Shown here: piece after piece, positions 13,224-26,500 of the stretch | Position numbering within the stretch: the stretch's first letter is position 1 | Layout of the letters: every line of letters begins with the position of its first letter | Assembly: GCA_030435675.1 (NCBI GenBank) | Contig: CM059625.1 | Coordinates: 2,480,001 to 2,544,000 of the forward strand | Reading direction: 5' to 3' | Origin: Steinernema hermaphroditum | Lineage: Eukaryota; Nematoda; Chromadorea; Rhabditida; Steinernematidae | Length of the DNA: 64,000 nt | Notes under the pieces: generated by a model | What the model was told of the DNA's origin: nothing | What the model saw: only the letters and a program-made list of their open reading frames with translations | Database searches by the model: none | Made by a program: the position numbers and the translations under genes

Positions 13224-16200
13224 ATGGACGCCGTTAGCGCGTCTGACGGTTTGCTCGAGGGCGGCGAGCCCTCCGCAACGTGTACTGCCGCTACCGCCAC
13301 CGACACCGCCACCGTCTCGGCCGAAGCTCCGACTCCGTTGCACGAAGAAGCGGCTGCATTGACGTCGACCACCGACGAAGTCGACGCCGAAGCGCAGAGT
13401 CCGTCGTCCACGATGACAGCGAACGCCGGTGGCGGAGAAGAGTTGGCGAACGGGGAGAAGACTCCAGTGGCCACGCCGGAACCGGCCGTTCAGCCTGTAG
13501 CGCCCCTACCAAGTAAGGAGCCAACCGCGACGACACCGCCACCAGCTGCTCCCGTTGTACCGCCTCGGAGTAAGAAGAAGAAACGACGAGTTACGGAGCT
13601 GACCTGCGACGAAGTCAGATGGTTCTATCGGAGGACCGGCGCCGAGCCGAAATGGACGGCTTTCAAAGGTATTTTCAAAGCGAAAAGTTCTAGTCAGCCC
13701 TATTAAAAAGTTGGAACCTCCTTGTCAGACAGACGGATTCAGCCTGAAAAGTGTGTCAAAACTTGAACATTACATGTCATCTGTTTGCCTTAAGAAGAAT
13801 GAGGAACAATTGATCTCCTTAGTATTCCTCCACGTGGATAGTTACCATTCTAAAGCACATAACCCTACAGAGATCCACAAACAATCTTTAAGACAACTAG
13901 CAGTTTCAACTAACCGTCTACTTTCCAGGTTACGATTCGATGATGCTGGAAATCAACTGGCGAAGGCATAACAACGTGGACATCGATTCGAAAACACTAG
14001 AAGCGATAGAGTCGCTGCCGAAAACCAATCGTGTAGTGGTATTAGACGGGTTATATAAATTAGAAGAAGACTTTACTACGGTTAGTGCACATAGTGAATT
14101 CTAATTCTTACATTGGCTACTACAGATTAGTGCAATGTATTGGAAAGACGACAAACTTGAGATTCGACGTGGCACGTGGTTCGTGTCCGACAGCCTACAG
14201 CCAATAGTTCCCGACGTAGCGGACGCTATTGAAGCGCACCATTTGCAACAGTTCCGCGATCAGCTGATTCCCGAGGGTCCGGTGTTCAGTGAAAAGGAGG
14301 CAAGCAAAAAGCCATGTAAGTGGTTCTGTGTTGAACTGCCTTAACGTGTCCTTCAGTGCTCACCGAACTGAAATTGGAAGAAAACGAAGAAGTCCGATGG
14401 AACTCGGTGATCGATACTTATTTGTACAGCAATACTAAAACTAGCCGACTACTCCGTTACATCACGTGGGGTAAGGGAACGGCACTGAAGCGTGGATACG
14501 CAGAGGTCTGTTCCCTGGAGGACGCCAAGCCAAATTTCGCTCATCTGATCCTGGTTGTGCATGGAATTGGACAAAAGGGTTACGAGAACCTCATTGCGAA
14601 GAACACTGAACAGTAAGTGAACTTAAATCTACCGCTAGGATTGACCTCGCTGTCTGGTATACCTGCTCTCAGTGCAGTGGGGTTTTCTCAGGGTCCTAAA
14701 TCTATGTATTAGTGTGTTTTGCAAGACATATCAAAATCTGATCGTTTAATGGAAGTCCTACCTGTCTATTTTCAGAATGCGTGACGTAATCAACCAGATG
14801 ATGGACAAATACTACCCGTCAGAGAAGAAGCGACCCATGGTACTGCCCATCGAATGGCGATCCTCCCTAGTTCTCGACAAGGGGCTCACTGACACGGTCA
14901 CACTAAGTCGCATGGCAAGGATGCGAACGACGCTCAACAGTACGACCATGGACATCATGTACTATTTGTCGCCGCTTTACCGCAAAGAAATCGTTACGGG
15001 TGTTGTGCGTGCGTTGAATAACGCCTACCGTCTGTTCATCGAGAACAATCCCGACTTCGACGGGCAGATCACCGTTTACGCGCATTCGCTAGGATCTGTT
15101 ATTTGTTACGACATTCTTACGAGTTGGTCACCGTTGCTGCTTTACGATGAATATGTCTCAAACACGATTGTAAGCGTAATCATCATGATACCTAAAGTAA
15201 TCAAGCGCCACGTTTCAGGAAAATCACAGAAAGGATGAAAAGAATGCTGATGCTGCGGAGGTTTTTGCCGATTTCCAAGCCTCACGACAAAGGCTTCTTG
15301 ATGTGAAAGGAGGTATTCAGAATGTGCTGCTGTCGGAAGACGAAAAGTTGGATTTTAAGGTAAGTACATAATGTCGAAGACCACAGAAGGGCATGGTAGT
15401 AGTATAAGTATAAACAACCAGCATGAAGTGACCCTTTATTTGAATAGTATGGTCAGTAAAGCTAACCATACAATTGCAGGTCGAAACGCTATTCTGCGTC
15501 GGCTCACCTCTCGCCGTCTTCCTGATCATGCGTGGCGTCGAGGCCGAAGATCTCATTCCCAAAGGATCACCCGTCGGACGAATATTCAACGTGTTCCATC
15601 CGTACGACCCAGTCGCCTACCGAATAGAACCGCTGTTCCACGATGCCTATCGGAATATTCGCCCCGTGAAACTGCATTTGTCAGCTGACGACCGAGCAAG
15701 GCGAGACTACGGGCTCACTCCTCCTGACTGCCACAAGAGCTACATAAAAAAGAAGAAGCACGAGCTGAAAACGATAGATAAAGCTCGAAAGAACATGCTG
15801 GTAAGTTGCGTTGGACAACAAAATGAATACGAACTAGACACTTGCAGAAATCTAAGGATGATATCTCGGCGATAAAGTCAAACGATGAGGAAATGTTCGA
15901 CGAAGAGGACGAATGTGATTCGGATGATTCATCGAACACTTTGGCCGCTCGCAGTGCCTGTAAGTTCTGTTTCCTTGAATCTAAGCAATGTGTCGAACTG
16001 CGTAAATATCATGTCGCCCGGATACTTTTTTCGTAGGGTTGTATTTACAATAAACGCGGCAATGATTTCGACCTTAAGCCGGGTAACCCCCTTAGTGTTC
16101 TCAGCGGCTGCAAGATTGAAATTTATCTCAGTAAAAATGGACAGTTATTGCCTCTTTTTGACTCATTTTAAATATCCGCCTTGTTTTCTATTATAACTGG

Positions 16201-16689
16201 CAAATTTTGATAAATATATGGCAGAAAATAAGTATCATACTAGACAATAACTTTTTCAGGGGTTTCGATTTATAAAACTGACTTATCCATATTGTTACCC
16301 GTACACTCTGTTCAGGCTCGTCACCGAGAAGCATCACACCGCCACCGTCCGACGAAACCCAGGCAACAGCGACGGCGAAGAAAGGCTGGTGGGTATTTGG
16401 AGGCGGCAGCTCATCTCAGAAGAGCACTCGACAACAACCAATCGAAATCGCAAAGGAAGCCGAAGCTGAGGAAAGGAAACTAACCCACGCCGAGCAACTG
16501 ATCGAAACGATTCCTCCACATTTGCGATGCAAATACCGCATAGACTACCAGCTGCAGCCGGCGCTCACCGACAAATCCTACTGGTCCGTTCTGAAGAGCC
16601 ACTTTGCCTACTGGGCCAATCCAGACTTGGTCATGTACGTGCTGAATCATCTCTATCCTCGCAAAGAAGACAATACTCTAAGACCGTGA
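13224..16689 (+). CDS. ipla-1: DDHD-domain phospholipase A1 (intracellular PLA1 family)
   Basis: Nine exons: 13224-13668, 13929-14080, 14126-14315, 14357-14612, 14776-15169, 15219-15359, 15480-15800, 15848-15959, 16316-16689. All phases close to give 794 residues. Family role: phosphatidic-acid-preferring or PI-directed PLA1 acting at ER/Golgi and endosomal membranes; the C. elegans relative is IPLA-1. Residues 1-125 are low-complexity (Ala/Thr/Pro/Glu) with a basic KKKKRR patch. Then come the N-terminal signature (EVRWFYRRTGAEPKWTAFKG-YDS), LVVHGIGQKG, and the lipase elbow AHSLGSV with the predicted nucleophile Ser452. The first Gly of GxSxG is Ala here. The DDHD domain runs from about 527 (FCVGSPLAVFLIMRG, HPYDPVAYRIEPL) to the C-end (RIDYQLQPALTDKSYWSVL, SHFAYW). 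An acidic Ser/Asp-rich linker lies around 645-670. The last intron (356 nt) is AT-rich. Assignment to the family is firm; ipla-1 orthology is inferred. Confidence 0.92.
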
Positions 16690-17618
16690 ACTGTGATATG
16701 ATTGGACTTCCGCTTTAGATTCGTTTCATACTTTTACGAGTGTACCTATATTCTCTTTCGTTAGAGATCGTGACAGCCACCGAGCTTTAAACGACTCTTC
16801 TCCTTCCACATTCGGAACTACCACTGGGTAGCCGTATACGGCGTATTTTCTCATATGTACTCTATTCGTGGTTTGTGAACTAGTCTCCACCAAACATGCT
16901 CCTTTAAATACTCAGACATATGTCTTTATAGTTGTTTGTTATGCTGATATGTAAGTGAAGTAAAGATTTCTGGTGACAATAAGGCAGGTCTTTGTGATTG
17001 TGCGCTATCCTGAAAGCTGAACAAGTGTCAAACTGCGTTGACACAGCACCAACAGGAAAGAACGGACACAATAGCGGAACAGGCCGCTGTTTTTCTATTA
17101 TCATGGCTTTGTGAAAAAGCCAGTACTGTAGAACAAAAACAATTCCATATCGTGCAGGCGTATGTGTGCCATGATACATTATGTTTTTGTTAGAAATAAG
17201 GTATAGATTTTTGCAACTAGTTAGCCATCCCTGTTATTTCGAACACAGGTCGTGCTGAGTGGAAACATAGTGATATTGACCACCTATTCTTGTTCTATTA
17301 CGTAATGTTATTTAGCGAGTGTCAGTGCCATGCGAGAAAACATAAAAGAAGACAGGTCGGCTGCTGATAACATTGCAAATGCTGCTGCTGCAGTGCTACA
17401 CTTTATATGGAAGTATGAAGTAAACACGACCACTGATGAGGCATCACAGCGAACTTTGAAATGTAGTGAAAAAAGAAGAGCGAAGTAGGATAACAATGGG
17501 GCTTAGATAGCGAGTTACTGTGGCCCTATTAGGAGAAAACTTGTACTGGGTGGGTGGATGTGTGTTTAGGTATGCATCGTAGCGAAATGCGAATCTCCCA
17601 GAATCATTTTCACACAAT
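16690..17618. other. Intergenic region between convergent genes
   Basis: Space between the stop of the DDHD gene and the 3' end of the minus-strand START gene. It presumably holds the 3' UTR of the DDHD gene, but I saw no clear AATAAA on the plus strand. No further gene seen. Confidence 0.5.
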
Positions 17619-17624
17619 TTTATT
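17619..17624 (-). terminator. Polyadenylation signal of the START gene
   Basis: AATAAA on the minus strand, 62 nt past the stop codon at 17686. Confidence 0.6.
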
Positions 17625-17685
17625 CACACATCAATATATAGACAATATCTCGTAAAGCTCCACACAATATTCTACACAAGCGCAT

Positions 17686-18510
17686 TCAAGACAAATGCTC
17701 AGGAGAAATGGAAACATTCTTAACGGCTTTGCGAAGATTGTCGGCCTTCTCGATCATCAACTTCGCCTTGAGTCCAGTGAGAATGTTGTTCATCAGCCGA
17801 GGGACGGAAAGCTTCAAGTCAGCATGGAACAGCATACTGAACTCGACGCGGTTCTCGTCGAGTTGCACGAGACGATAGCCGCCGAGATATTGAGTGGTCC
17901 GAACGAACTGCTTGCTGGGAGGAAGAAGAACGTCGGCGCAAGGAGCGCATGTGGAGGCGAAGTACATGTTCATTCCGTCTTTTAGAATCTGAATTCTCAA
18001 TATGCCTACGCGATTTCATTGAGAAACCTCACCTTAACCGCATCGACAGACTCACGAGGATTGAGAATGTACTTTCCCTTTGTACGGTGGTTAATGATGA
18101 AGTTTCCGTCTCCGAAGTTCTTGACAACTTCTGCGGAATCGAGCAAAGCGTCCCACTGCTGGCGGTAGGGGAACCACGGGTAGAGAAGGGCGGCCAGGGA
18201 TTTCACAGTGGTAGGATAGGTGGTGCGCAGTAGGTACATGTCTTCAGCGCCGACGATGTCACTTTCTTTTGTGAATACCTACAGAGATTTGATTGAAAAA
18301 TGCATGAAACTAGAGACAGCTGCCGAACTTCATCTGTCTGCTTTGTTTTAAACTCCCACCTACCTCTACAAGATCCTGTCCCTTGCCACTTGTCTTAACC
18401 AACTTCCACTGTTCAAGATTGTTGAAATACTCCTTGGCCCTATCGATGCAGCCTTCGGAGATCTTAACGTACTCCTCGTTCGAGGGCAGGATGGTAGCAC
18501 AAAGGCTCAT
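17686..18510 (-). CDS. START-domain lipid-binding protein
   Basis: Three exons on the minus strand, 18510-18364, 18278-18033 and 17988-17686, all phase 0, give 231 residues, about the size of a stand-alone START domain. Features: an N-terminal helix (EEYVKISEGCIDRAKEYFNN), central strands (SDIVGAEDMYLLRTT, YPWFPYRQQWDALLDSAEVV), then PRESVDAVK-ILKDGMNMYFAST, KQFVRTTQYLGGYRLVQLDE and the long C-terminal helix with VPRLMNNILTGLKAKLM. START proteins carry a single sterol or phospholipid in a deep pocket; the ligand is not predictable here. There is no signal peptide, membrane anchor or extra domain, so it is probably cytosolic. The start ATG at 18510 is 9 nt behind a GTCCGTTTCAG acceptor. An alternative acceptor for the last exon at the GCGTAG near 18004 breaks the frame, so ATTCAG was preferred. 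Confidence 0.85.
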
Positions 18511-18519
18511 ACTTTCTTA

Positions 18520-18521
18520 CT
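18520..18521 (-). promoter_or_regulatory. Probable trans-splice acceptor of the START gene
   Basis: GATTGTCCGTTTCAG on the minus strand leaves a 9-nt leader before ATG 18510. A leader this short and without a partner exon is typical of spliced-leader addition. Confidence 0.6.
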
Positions 18522-21500
18522 GAAACGGACAATCATTAATCTTCACCGCACGCGTCCGAGTTAACACATTTCCGTAACACGTAAGAGGAGACTAATAGGC
18601 GCTCTAATCGAACGGACGAGGGAGTACCGCAAACGAGATTTCGTTGAACAATATAACCTGAAACGAACACCGCGCGTAAATCCTCGACCGCCGGCCACAA
18701 ACAATATTCGAAGATTGCGGAAAGCGGGAAGTAGCAGCAGCGTCGCGCAGAGATCGACCGACCACCGGTTTCGCGGGAGAGTGGACAATCAACCGGCTGC
18801 CAGGAAGCTGGGAGGGCTCGCGCGCGATCCAATGTACCGAAAGTGCATTTGACCATGTGAACTTTGCTCCTTCATAGAGGCACTACCTTTTCTGCAACTT
18901 TTTCATCATTAAAGAAGAGTTCGCCAAACGCAGACAGTTCTGACGAAGGAGAGGTCACTCTTTGGTAGACAAAAAACCGAACGTTGAATTACGAAAAAAG
19001 TGAAAACCGGAATTTGCAACATATGCCTAAAATTAGGGATTTCATTGACCGCCATATGTTGTGCGAAGGACAGTCTTCTTTTGTGAAAGAATACACCCAC
19101 ATAACAACATAGGACAACTGTTATCTGTTTGGTAGATATACTTATTTAACAAGTAAAAACGGAAACATAACCTGAATGAAGGAGTCTAGTTTTGAAACTA
19201 TGTCGCTTCTAACAGGAATTTGTACAGTTTTATGATAACCATACAGCGAAAAACATCAAAACATTCTTCGTTTCTCGAGCTCTGGAATTTGACCTTTAGA
19301 AACTCGATTTAGAATATGCCACATGGTAGTAATAAAGCGCATTAAAGGCCCGTATTGTACCAGCCCATGCACGGCTTTGACATAAGGAATCTGCTCCCCA
19401 AAACACCATCGAGCACTTCTTACGTAAACTGCGCAACATTTGCTCCTTATCTATCGCGCCTCAAGGGGATCACCAACCGATCAAAATCAGCACTTTTCCT
19501 TTTTAGCAGCTTCGCAGAGAATCTCCCCTGTGTTCGGCGAACCATCGGAAAGTGCCACGTGATAAGATCTATTATACCACTGGTTCTGACAACACGACGT
19601 CATCCTGAATCTGCCTGTCGATAAACACACATATATGACGAAATCGGAAGGCTATTTTTACATACATCTACCTGATGATGTGCATTGCGAAAGTTGAAAC
19701 AGCAAGAATTTGATTGTAAGGAAAAACAACATCACGCATAGGGGAAAGATGAGGAAAAGTTTGAAGCGTATGGTTTGCATCGAACAGTCGAAGCTTGAAC
19801 TAGCAGCTACAGCTAAAAATGAAATCTAAAGAGATCTATTTTGACCGCCTGCATTGCAACAAGAAAGCAGGAGTGGGCGTGATTTGGGAGGTGAAGAATG
19901 CTTCAAATATTCAATACAATGCCAAGTGTCTTATTCCTAATCGAAATCAAAAGATCGAAAATTCAACTCTTCAACGTCGTGAGTCTGATGTGGAAATACT
20001 TCAAAAAGTGTTGATTTTCACTAATCTAATGAGAGCCCTACAATAGGAGTAATCACTGAAGGAAATCAAAGATGATTTTTCAAGAATAATGATGTACGCT
20101 AGCGCAAAAGGCAGGTGAATGAACAGCTTATGTCCATAGCAGCTTGGAATTTTTCAAATAGCTAAACTCAAAATCGGAACATCACATCCGGCGTTTGTTG
20201 TGAAAAACTGTCGCCCCCGACGCTCGTCGGCGAACGGCATCTTTGCGAGTCACGCTCCATAACGCCGGCGGCAACGCGCACAAAAAGCACACACGATCAT
20301 CTGTAAAAGAGGATCCACGATTAGAGTGGTGAACGATTCAAAAAAGAGGAGCAGGCAAGTGCACAAGAACAGCACCTAAATCGAGCGCCTTCCCAAGTGG
20401 GCGCTTTTAAGTCGCTGAGTTGCTGGCCTTCTGGGAGAAGATAAGATCTGGCGATGACGAGGTTGCGACGCCCTGTGATACCGCCCGGTTGTTCTTTTAT
20501 AATGACTCGTCAGCACACCTCTTTTGGGACGTGTTTTTGCTGCCACCTAAGCCGAGTGTGGTTAGGGTGGAGTTGAGAAATCGCAGGTTACCAAAGATCG
20601 CCTGGTCACTGTCGTTGGACCAAAAAATACATGAGTGTTATGTTCGCTACGTCATGTAGTTTGCAGTCCCACCATCTTCGTCGTCATCGTCATTGCAGCC
20701 ACGGAAACATCTATCGAAATTAAACTTGTTTTCATGACGTTCCCGTGACTGGATTTGTAGCGTTCGTCCGCAACGAGTCGCTTTAAGCCTCGTCGATCGG
20801 TCAGCGCTTCGAACGCTTCGAACATTTGGTCTTCATTTCGTTTTGTATTCGAAGGCCACGTTCAAAGATTGTGCAAATCAAGTGTCGAAAGAGCGCATGG
20901 ATGTTGTGTGAACAGATCCAAAGCGGAGATAAGCATCCGCTGGTTGAACTTGAACGGGTTTTGCGCGCTTGTCCCATCTCGTCTAGACGAAAAGAAGTTG
21001 TGAAAGCGCTGACGTAAGCGTCATCTAAAAAGCGTGGCCGTTCGCTCCCTAAACAGGCTCTCTTTTTCACGCTCTCGAACAGAACACAGCGGTGCAAAAA
21101 CTTCGTCGATATCAGTTCCGCCTTTTAAGAGCAGTTCATCACCCTAGCATTCAAGAAATCAATTGAACTGAAAGATACCTTCGTGACAAAGGTAATTCAT
21201 AAGCACAGTATAGACCTGTCTATCACCCATTATCAGCCACAAAAGGCGTTTACGGACTGGATTGCCTTGTCCTCAGGGCCTAGAGAATGGCTGCAGAAGA
21301 CGTGATCACGCTTAGATTATTAAGATTTTTTTTGTCAAATTAAAACCTCTTTTGGTAGGAATATTTCTGGTACGGTAAAACGGAAATAACAGGTTGATAT
21401 ACTGGTACTTTTATATTTTCTGATCCGACGTCTGGACTTTACTTCCTTTTCCTCATATGACCTCAAATTATTCGACTTTTTTGAAGGGAAGAACACACAA

Positions 21501-22003
21501 GACTCATATAAAAGAGAACACATAGCCTGGGGCAAAAGGACCCAACTACACAAGCGAACTTTCGACTTCTAGCAAATGCTTCAGAAAAGATCCTGCGAAG
21601 ATGTTATCCAAATCTGTGTGTTTGTAGCTGATCGTATCGTGCGATAACTCACACCATTTTGCCGAATTCACTGATGACGTATATTTTCTCTGGTGTGATT
21701 TGCTTCAGCAAACTGCTTTATGATCAGCGGGATATTCATCAAGTAATTGGTGTTTGATCAAAACGGGTAACCGAGTATCCTTAAAATTCTAAGATGTAGA
21801 CAACATATAACTATAGTAATCAGATAAAAATGGACTTCTAAGGGTGGTCACATCTTCTATAGCCATCCTCTAGCTACCGCGCAGCTAGCCATATGCAAGA
21901 TTCACTGATGTTCGTAAATGCCTTTATGTACAAAACGACTATTGCGACACCAAAAAATAGTATATGTCTCATCAAACGATCCAACGCTCCACGGTGAAGC
22001 ATA
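18522..22003. other. Intergenic region, no gene seen
   Basis: Upstream of the START gene and downstream of the homeobox gene, both on the minus strand. Open frames here are short and unrelated to any domain I know. The part before 22004 should hold the 3' UTR of the homeobox gene, but no AATAAA was obvious. Confidence 0.45.
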
Positions 22004-23542
22004 TCATTCGTCGTCTTCGATGTCGAACGGCTCGCCATCGTCCTTCCTTACCACCTTCTTGTGCTTCATTCGACGATTTTGGAACCAGGTCTTTACCTAA
22101 AAAATGGAGTTAATCATCCATTGTCTACTATTTGTGATCTGTGATTTGGCGCTTGTGATTTTATGATCTTGCACTTTCTGCCGTGCCACTGTATTTTGAT
22201 CTTCCAACCTTCTAAGCTCTCCAACTACACTCCAGTCAAAATATCAGAACTTCCGACCTTTCAGCCTTCTAGAATCTTCCCAGCGCTGTAATTTATAACA
22301 CGCCTGTGTCTATTTTATGCTGCAGAAAGAAAACATCTCTTACTATTAATGACTGTTCGCTAATATGCGGAGTTCTTGTAAGAAAACATGTTTTTTTGCT
22401 TAGAGCACACATTTGTTTTGGATCAAGCTGATAGTGAGCGACGAGAAAAAGCTGCAAACGGAGAATATATCAAGATCGAAAGGATATCACATCGGAGCAA
22501 TCAGTGTTTTGCCCATATCGGTGTGTTGCACTTTTAGTTACATGTCGACGGTGTGTTATTTTCGTGCTTCTGCTGGAGCCTACATAGTCTAGGCGTTGTT
22601 ACGAAAAACAAGCACATCAACGATAACAAAAGGGCTTGACAATGAACTGGAGTGTGTGCAAGCGCTTGTCTATTTTGTATATTGGAAATGTATCGAAATT
22701 TTCAAGCATCTCGGAATGCGAAATATTGCAATGCATCAGAAAGAGGCTTATACGCAAGGAATTCAGGGAGGCTTCTAAGCACAGCTTTCACAGAATTGGT
22801 CAATTGATCACAGCGGTCGTCTTTACTACAAAGATATCTTTACTCATTCATAGCTATTGTAGTTCTTATCTCTTTCTATCTGGTTTTGAGGCATGTTTTT
22901 TAAGGGAGAGATTATGCTCTACCCATTTAGGAAATGTCCGCTTACCTGGGTTTCACTGAGATTCAACGATGTGGCTAGTTCGATTCTCTCAGGTGTGGAG
23001 AGATATCTCTGCGTTTCAAAACGCTTCTCCAACCCTTGCAGCTGCTGGTCCGAGAAAACTGTGCGAGCCTTTCGTCGTCGATACGACTTGCTTGATGACA
23101 TAAACCGGAGGGCGTCAGGAATGACGGCGGTATTCCAAAGATGTGAGGGGACTACTGTAATTGGTCAGCTGGATGCAACATTCATTGTGAACTTACATTG
23201 TTGGACAGCATTGAGCTGCATGGAGTTGTCAAACGGAAAGCCCGCCGCGGCGGCACAGCTAAGCCAGAAGGGAAGCGCTTGGCCCCGGTCCCCTCCAACG
23301 AGCATGGCATTCGCGTGTGACGTCGGCTGAACGGAACATTTCTCCACAAGCTGCTGTAGACGCCTATCGTAAGGGTCGGAATTGGGAGAAGCCGGTTGAT
23401 CGTCCCTAACGGAGCAAGCCGGGCCGTGGTCCATTGACGACGGTGGTAAATACGGCTGCTGGACTGAGGCAATGTTGGGCATATCGTTTGAAGAGAGGAG
23501 GTTCTGGATGGAGAATCGTTTTTCCATGCCGACACTCTGCAT
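22004..23542 (-). CDS. bsx: BSX-type homeobox transcription factor
   Basis: Three exons on the minus strand, 23542-23197, 23154-22946 and 22096-22004, give 215 residues. The homeodomain spans about 142-201: RRRKARTVFSDQQLQGLEKR, FETQRYLSTPERIELATSL, NLSETQ, then VKTWFQNRRMKHKK after the last intron. The intron falls between homeodomain residues 44 and 45, a common site in ANTP-class genes. RRRKARTVFSD...RYLSTPER...FQNRRMKHKK is closest to brain-specific homeobox (BSX) rather than BarH, which has YQNRRTKWK. Trp48, Phe49 and Asn51 are present, so DNA binding should be intact. The N-terminal FSIQNLL resembles an eh1 Groucho-recruiting motif, suggesting repression. The C-end is a short acidic tail (DDGEPFDIEDDE). 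The last intron is 849 nt. Start ATG 23542 has a good context (GCCGCCATG-like), but Met6 (MEKRF) could be used instead. Confidence 0.88.
22097..22945 (-). other. Long intron inside the BSX homeobox
   Basis: At 849 nt this is one of the longest introns in the window, against 42-130 nt for most. It splits the homeodomain just before helix 3. I saw no coding frame in it on either strand. It could hold enhancer sequence for a developmental gene, but no specific site was recognised. Confidence 0.45.
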
Positions 23543-26500
23543 GGCGGTCACTAGCACAATCTGAACCAGTGGCAAAACGGTTACTAAACGCCGACGAGGC
23601 GACGCTTGGGTGTTGAGTGCCGCGGCGGCTACGGTAATGATGGCCGGATGATGGCCGCGATGGGCGGGCGCCGCGCCCTCGTTGCCGGATCGGCTTCTAA
23701 TTGGCTCTATGCCTCTCGAGCGTACTCTCGCCCTGGCGACAAGTTAGAAACGGCCGAGCGGCTAAAGGAGTCACCATAATGCAATAATGCCTCGAGTGAA
23801 ATGAGCTTTTGAGCGGCCGTTGACGGCACGGCTAATAAACATCAAAACGCGCGCGTAATGGTTTCTTTGAGTTCATTCAATTAGCCGCTAACGGACTGAT
23901 GTGCTTATTGCCATATCTACTCAGTTTCAAAGGGAGTCTACGTAGAAGAACTATGCTAGGGGTGGAAACATATCTACGACTAAGTGGCAACTGTTGCCCC
24001 ATATGCACAAATTTATACACAGTTTGCTATATATCGAAAAAGAACCTTCAGTTTCATCTAAGAAGGGCTCATTTCCTCTTATTGAGGAGTATTTCATGAT
24101 CAAGATGTAGATCCCCATTGATTGGTGCTTTATTTTAGGGCAAAGCTTGAAAGGTTCATTAAGATCCTCGAGCAAGAAAGTGAAGAATCTGTTACGAACA
24201 GCGCAATGTGAAAACCGTTCGTTACCCACATATACGGTAGATAATTTCCACGAATATTGCTCTATCGCGCGTGGACGCTTATTAGCAGTTTCCACAGTCA
24301 ATTTGAAGCTGTCGCAATTGGGCAATTAAAAGGAGACGACAAGACGCGATGTGCGCTTTTCTAAGGAGCTGCTTCTCGGCACAAATTGTCTCAAATTACC
24401 CGCATAATAAGAATAATAAGGTGAATAATTGGACACATTTGTTTGCAAGCAATTAGGCGCTACGGTAGTCGAGGCTAAACGCGCAATTAGTAGGCTCGTC
24501 GCCGAAACGACAAGCCATAATTAGCCGCGTGATCTAACGCCCCTTTTGTTGAAGGAGCGGCGAGCTTGTGGAGTTTGTCGGTCAGATTAACCTCTTCGCT
24601 TAATTGCGAACAAAGGTTGAACTTAGGTTGAGGTTATGCATTATGTGGGGGAAAGATATGGTACGATCATTCTGATTTGGAGCACATCAATCTACAGTTT
24701 TTTTCTGGAACCACAATCATGCGGGTTTACACCACTTGTGTGCGTATATTTTATCAGGTAGACAATGTGAGGATCCTGCACGGTGCTTTCATTCTTTCTC
24801 GCTCGCATAATTTCAGGAGTGGCTGGAAGAATTTCTTGTGGAGTTTCTTCAGCTTGCCTATCTTTTCAATACAATCTGCAGCAGTCAAACAGCTGTATTT
24901 CGACTCGGTTCATGCTCGTTGGTTTTTGCGCAATGTACCTTTCCAATTCAGTAGCCTTTCTAAGAGATGCTGTGATCCAACAAATTCCGAACAATACTAA
25001 TGCCGAGTTCTGCGACAATACTAACATGGCAATCACATAACAATCACCAATCATCGTCTGCGCTTTTCTGCATTTGATGTTAGCGTTATCCCGAAATCGA
25101 CATCTGAAATCGTGACCTGAGTTCCGGTTTACCCATCACGTTTTTCTTTAGCAGCGTTATTTTTGATACATCAAGACTCCTTGCTGTCTTCTTTGTCGAT
25201 ATTTGGCAGCCACCAGCAGCTTCTCCTGGAAACAAAATGCAAGAATTCTTCATGCATCAAAGTTCGCGTGAAGCTGGTTTATACCACTGTTTCGATACCA
25301 CTTTGAGACAGTACTCCCGTTTTTTTTGGTTGCTTTGCTGGCGTTCATGCTGAAGTTTCATCGTGAAACAGTGTACTATAAGAGGCAAATCTTCTTTTTA
25401 TCTTTCCAAATTTTTCACTTTTCCATTATCTTTTTCGTTTACTATAATATAGATCTCACATGTACTACAATGCTCCGAACCATCGGCACCTCCTCCATCT
25501 CGTCCTTTTACCTTGGACCCATCCGCCAATCGGATTAACCTCTCTTCACTTGATGGATACGCACGCATCGCTGTAGTCATATGCGCTTAAAACATTTGAA
25601 TCTAATTAAGTGCGGCGGCGACATTCCAAGGCGCGTAAGTGGGGCCACCACGCGCGCCGCCGCGGATAATCCGTTGCCACTTCCAATTAGTGCTCATGTT
25701 TACATGACAATAAATGGACACGTATAGGGTCACGCGCGGCCACTTTTGTTCAACCGTAATCCGTTCGCGCCTTTGTGAAAGAGTCGTGCCGCCACAGTGT
25801 TAAGCCCGTAGACAACAGCCGCACCTGTCGCCGTTCTGCGAGTTCACACGCCTAATGACATGTTACCAATTACGGTGGTAAGACGGAAATCGGAGACTTC
25901 GCCGGTTCGACTCAATACGGAGTACGGTGTCCAGGGCAATTAGCGAAGCGACAACGACGCGCAATTGTGTTCTGTTTTGAGCGTTGCGTAAGCGGTCATC
26001 AGCTGCCGAGAGCGCAATTTCGTCGAATAATTGGGTCGACGTTGTCGTGAAGTTAAACAAGCCGAATGAGGATTCTGAGATTATTAAGGGGATTCTGACA
26101 AAAACATGTACGTAAGCTCGAATCCGATCATTACTAAGAATGACAATTACAGTAATATTTGAATGGTCAATGGAGAAGATGTTAAGAAACACAATAGACG
26201 ATATATGTCTCTTTTTTTTCTGGAAACACTAGGCGAATTGAACGAGAACGAGCTACTAGCAGGTTCATTTCATGCATTTTCGTTAATCTCTCTGTGCTTC
26301 GACTGTGAGCAACAGACATACTCTAATCACAACATTAATTGTGCTTAAATCGGCCAATTTATTGAAAAAAACGCAGCCAACCAATGTTAACATATTGGAC
26401 AATGCGTACCGTATGTCAGATAGTCACGCACCTCAACCGTTCATGAACATGTTGACTCAGGTCTGCGAGCGTATGGGATACTTCTAGCATGACGTTCAAA

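Noticed and set aside
18004..18032. Acceptor GCGTAG for the last exon of the START gene
   Set aside because: Using it puts the exon out of phase with the preceding donor; ATTCAG at 17989-17990 keeps the frame and family conservation.
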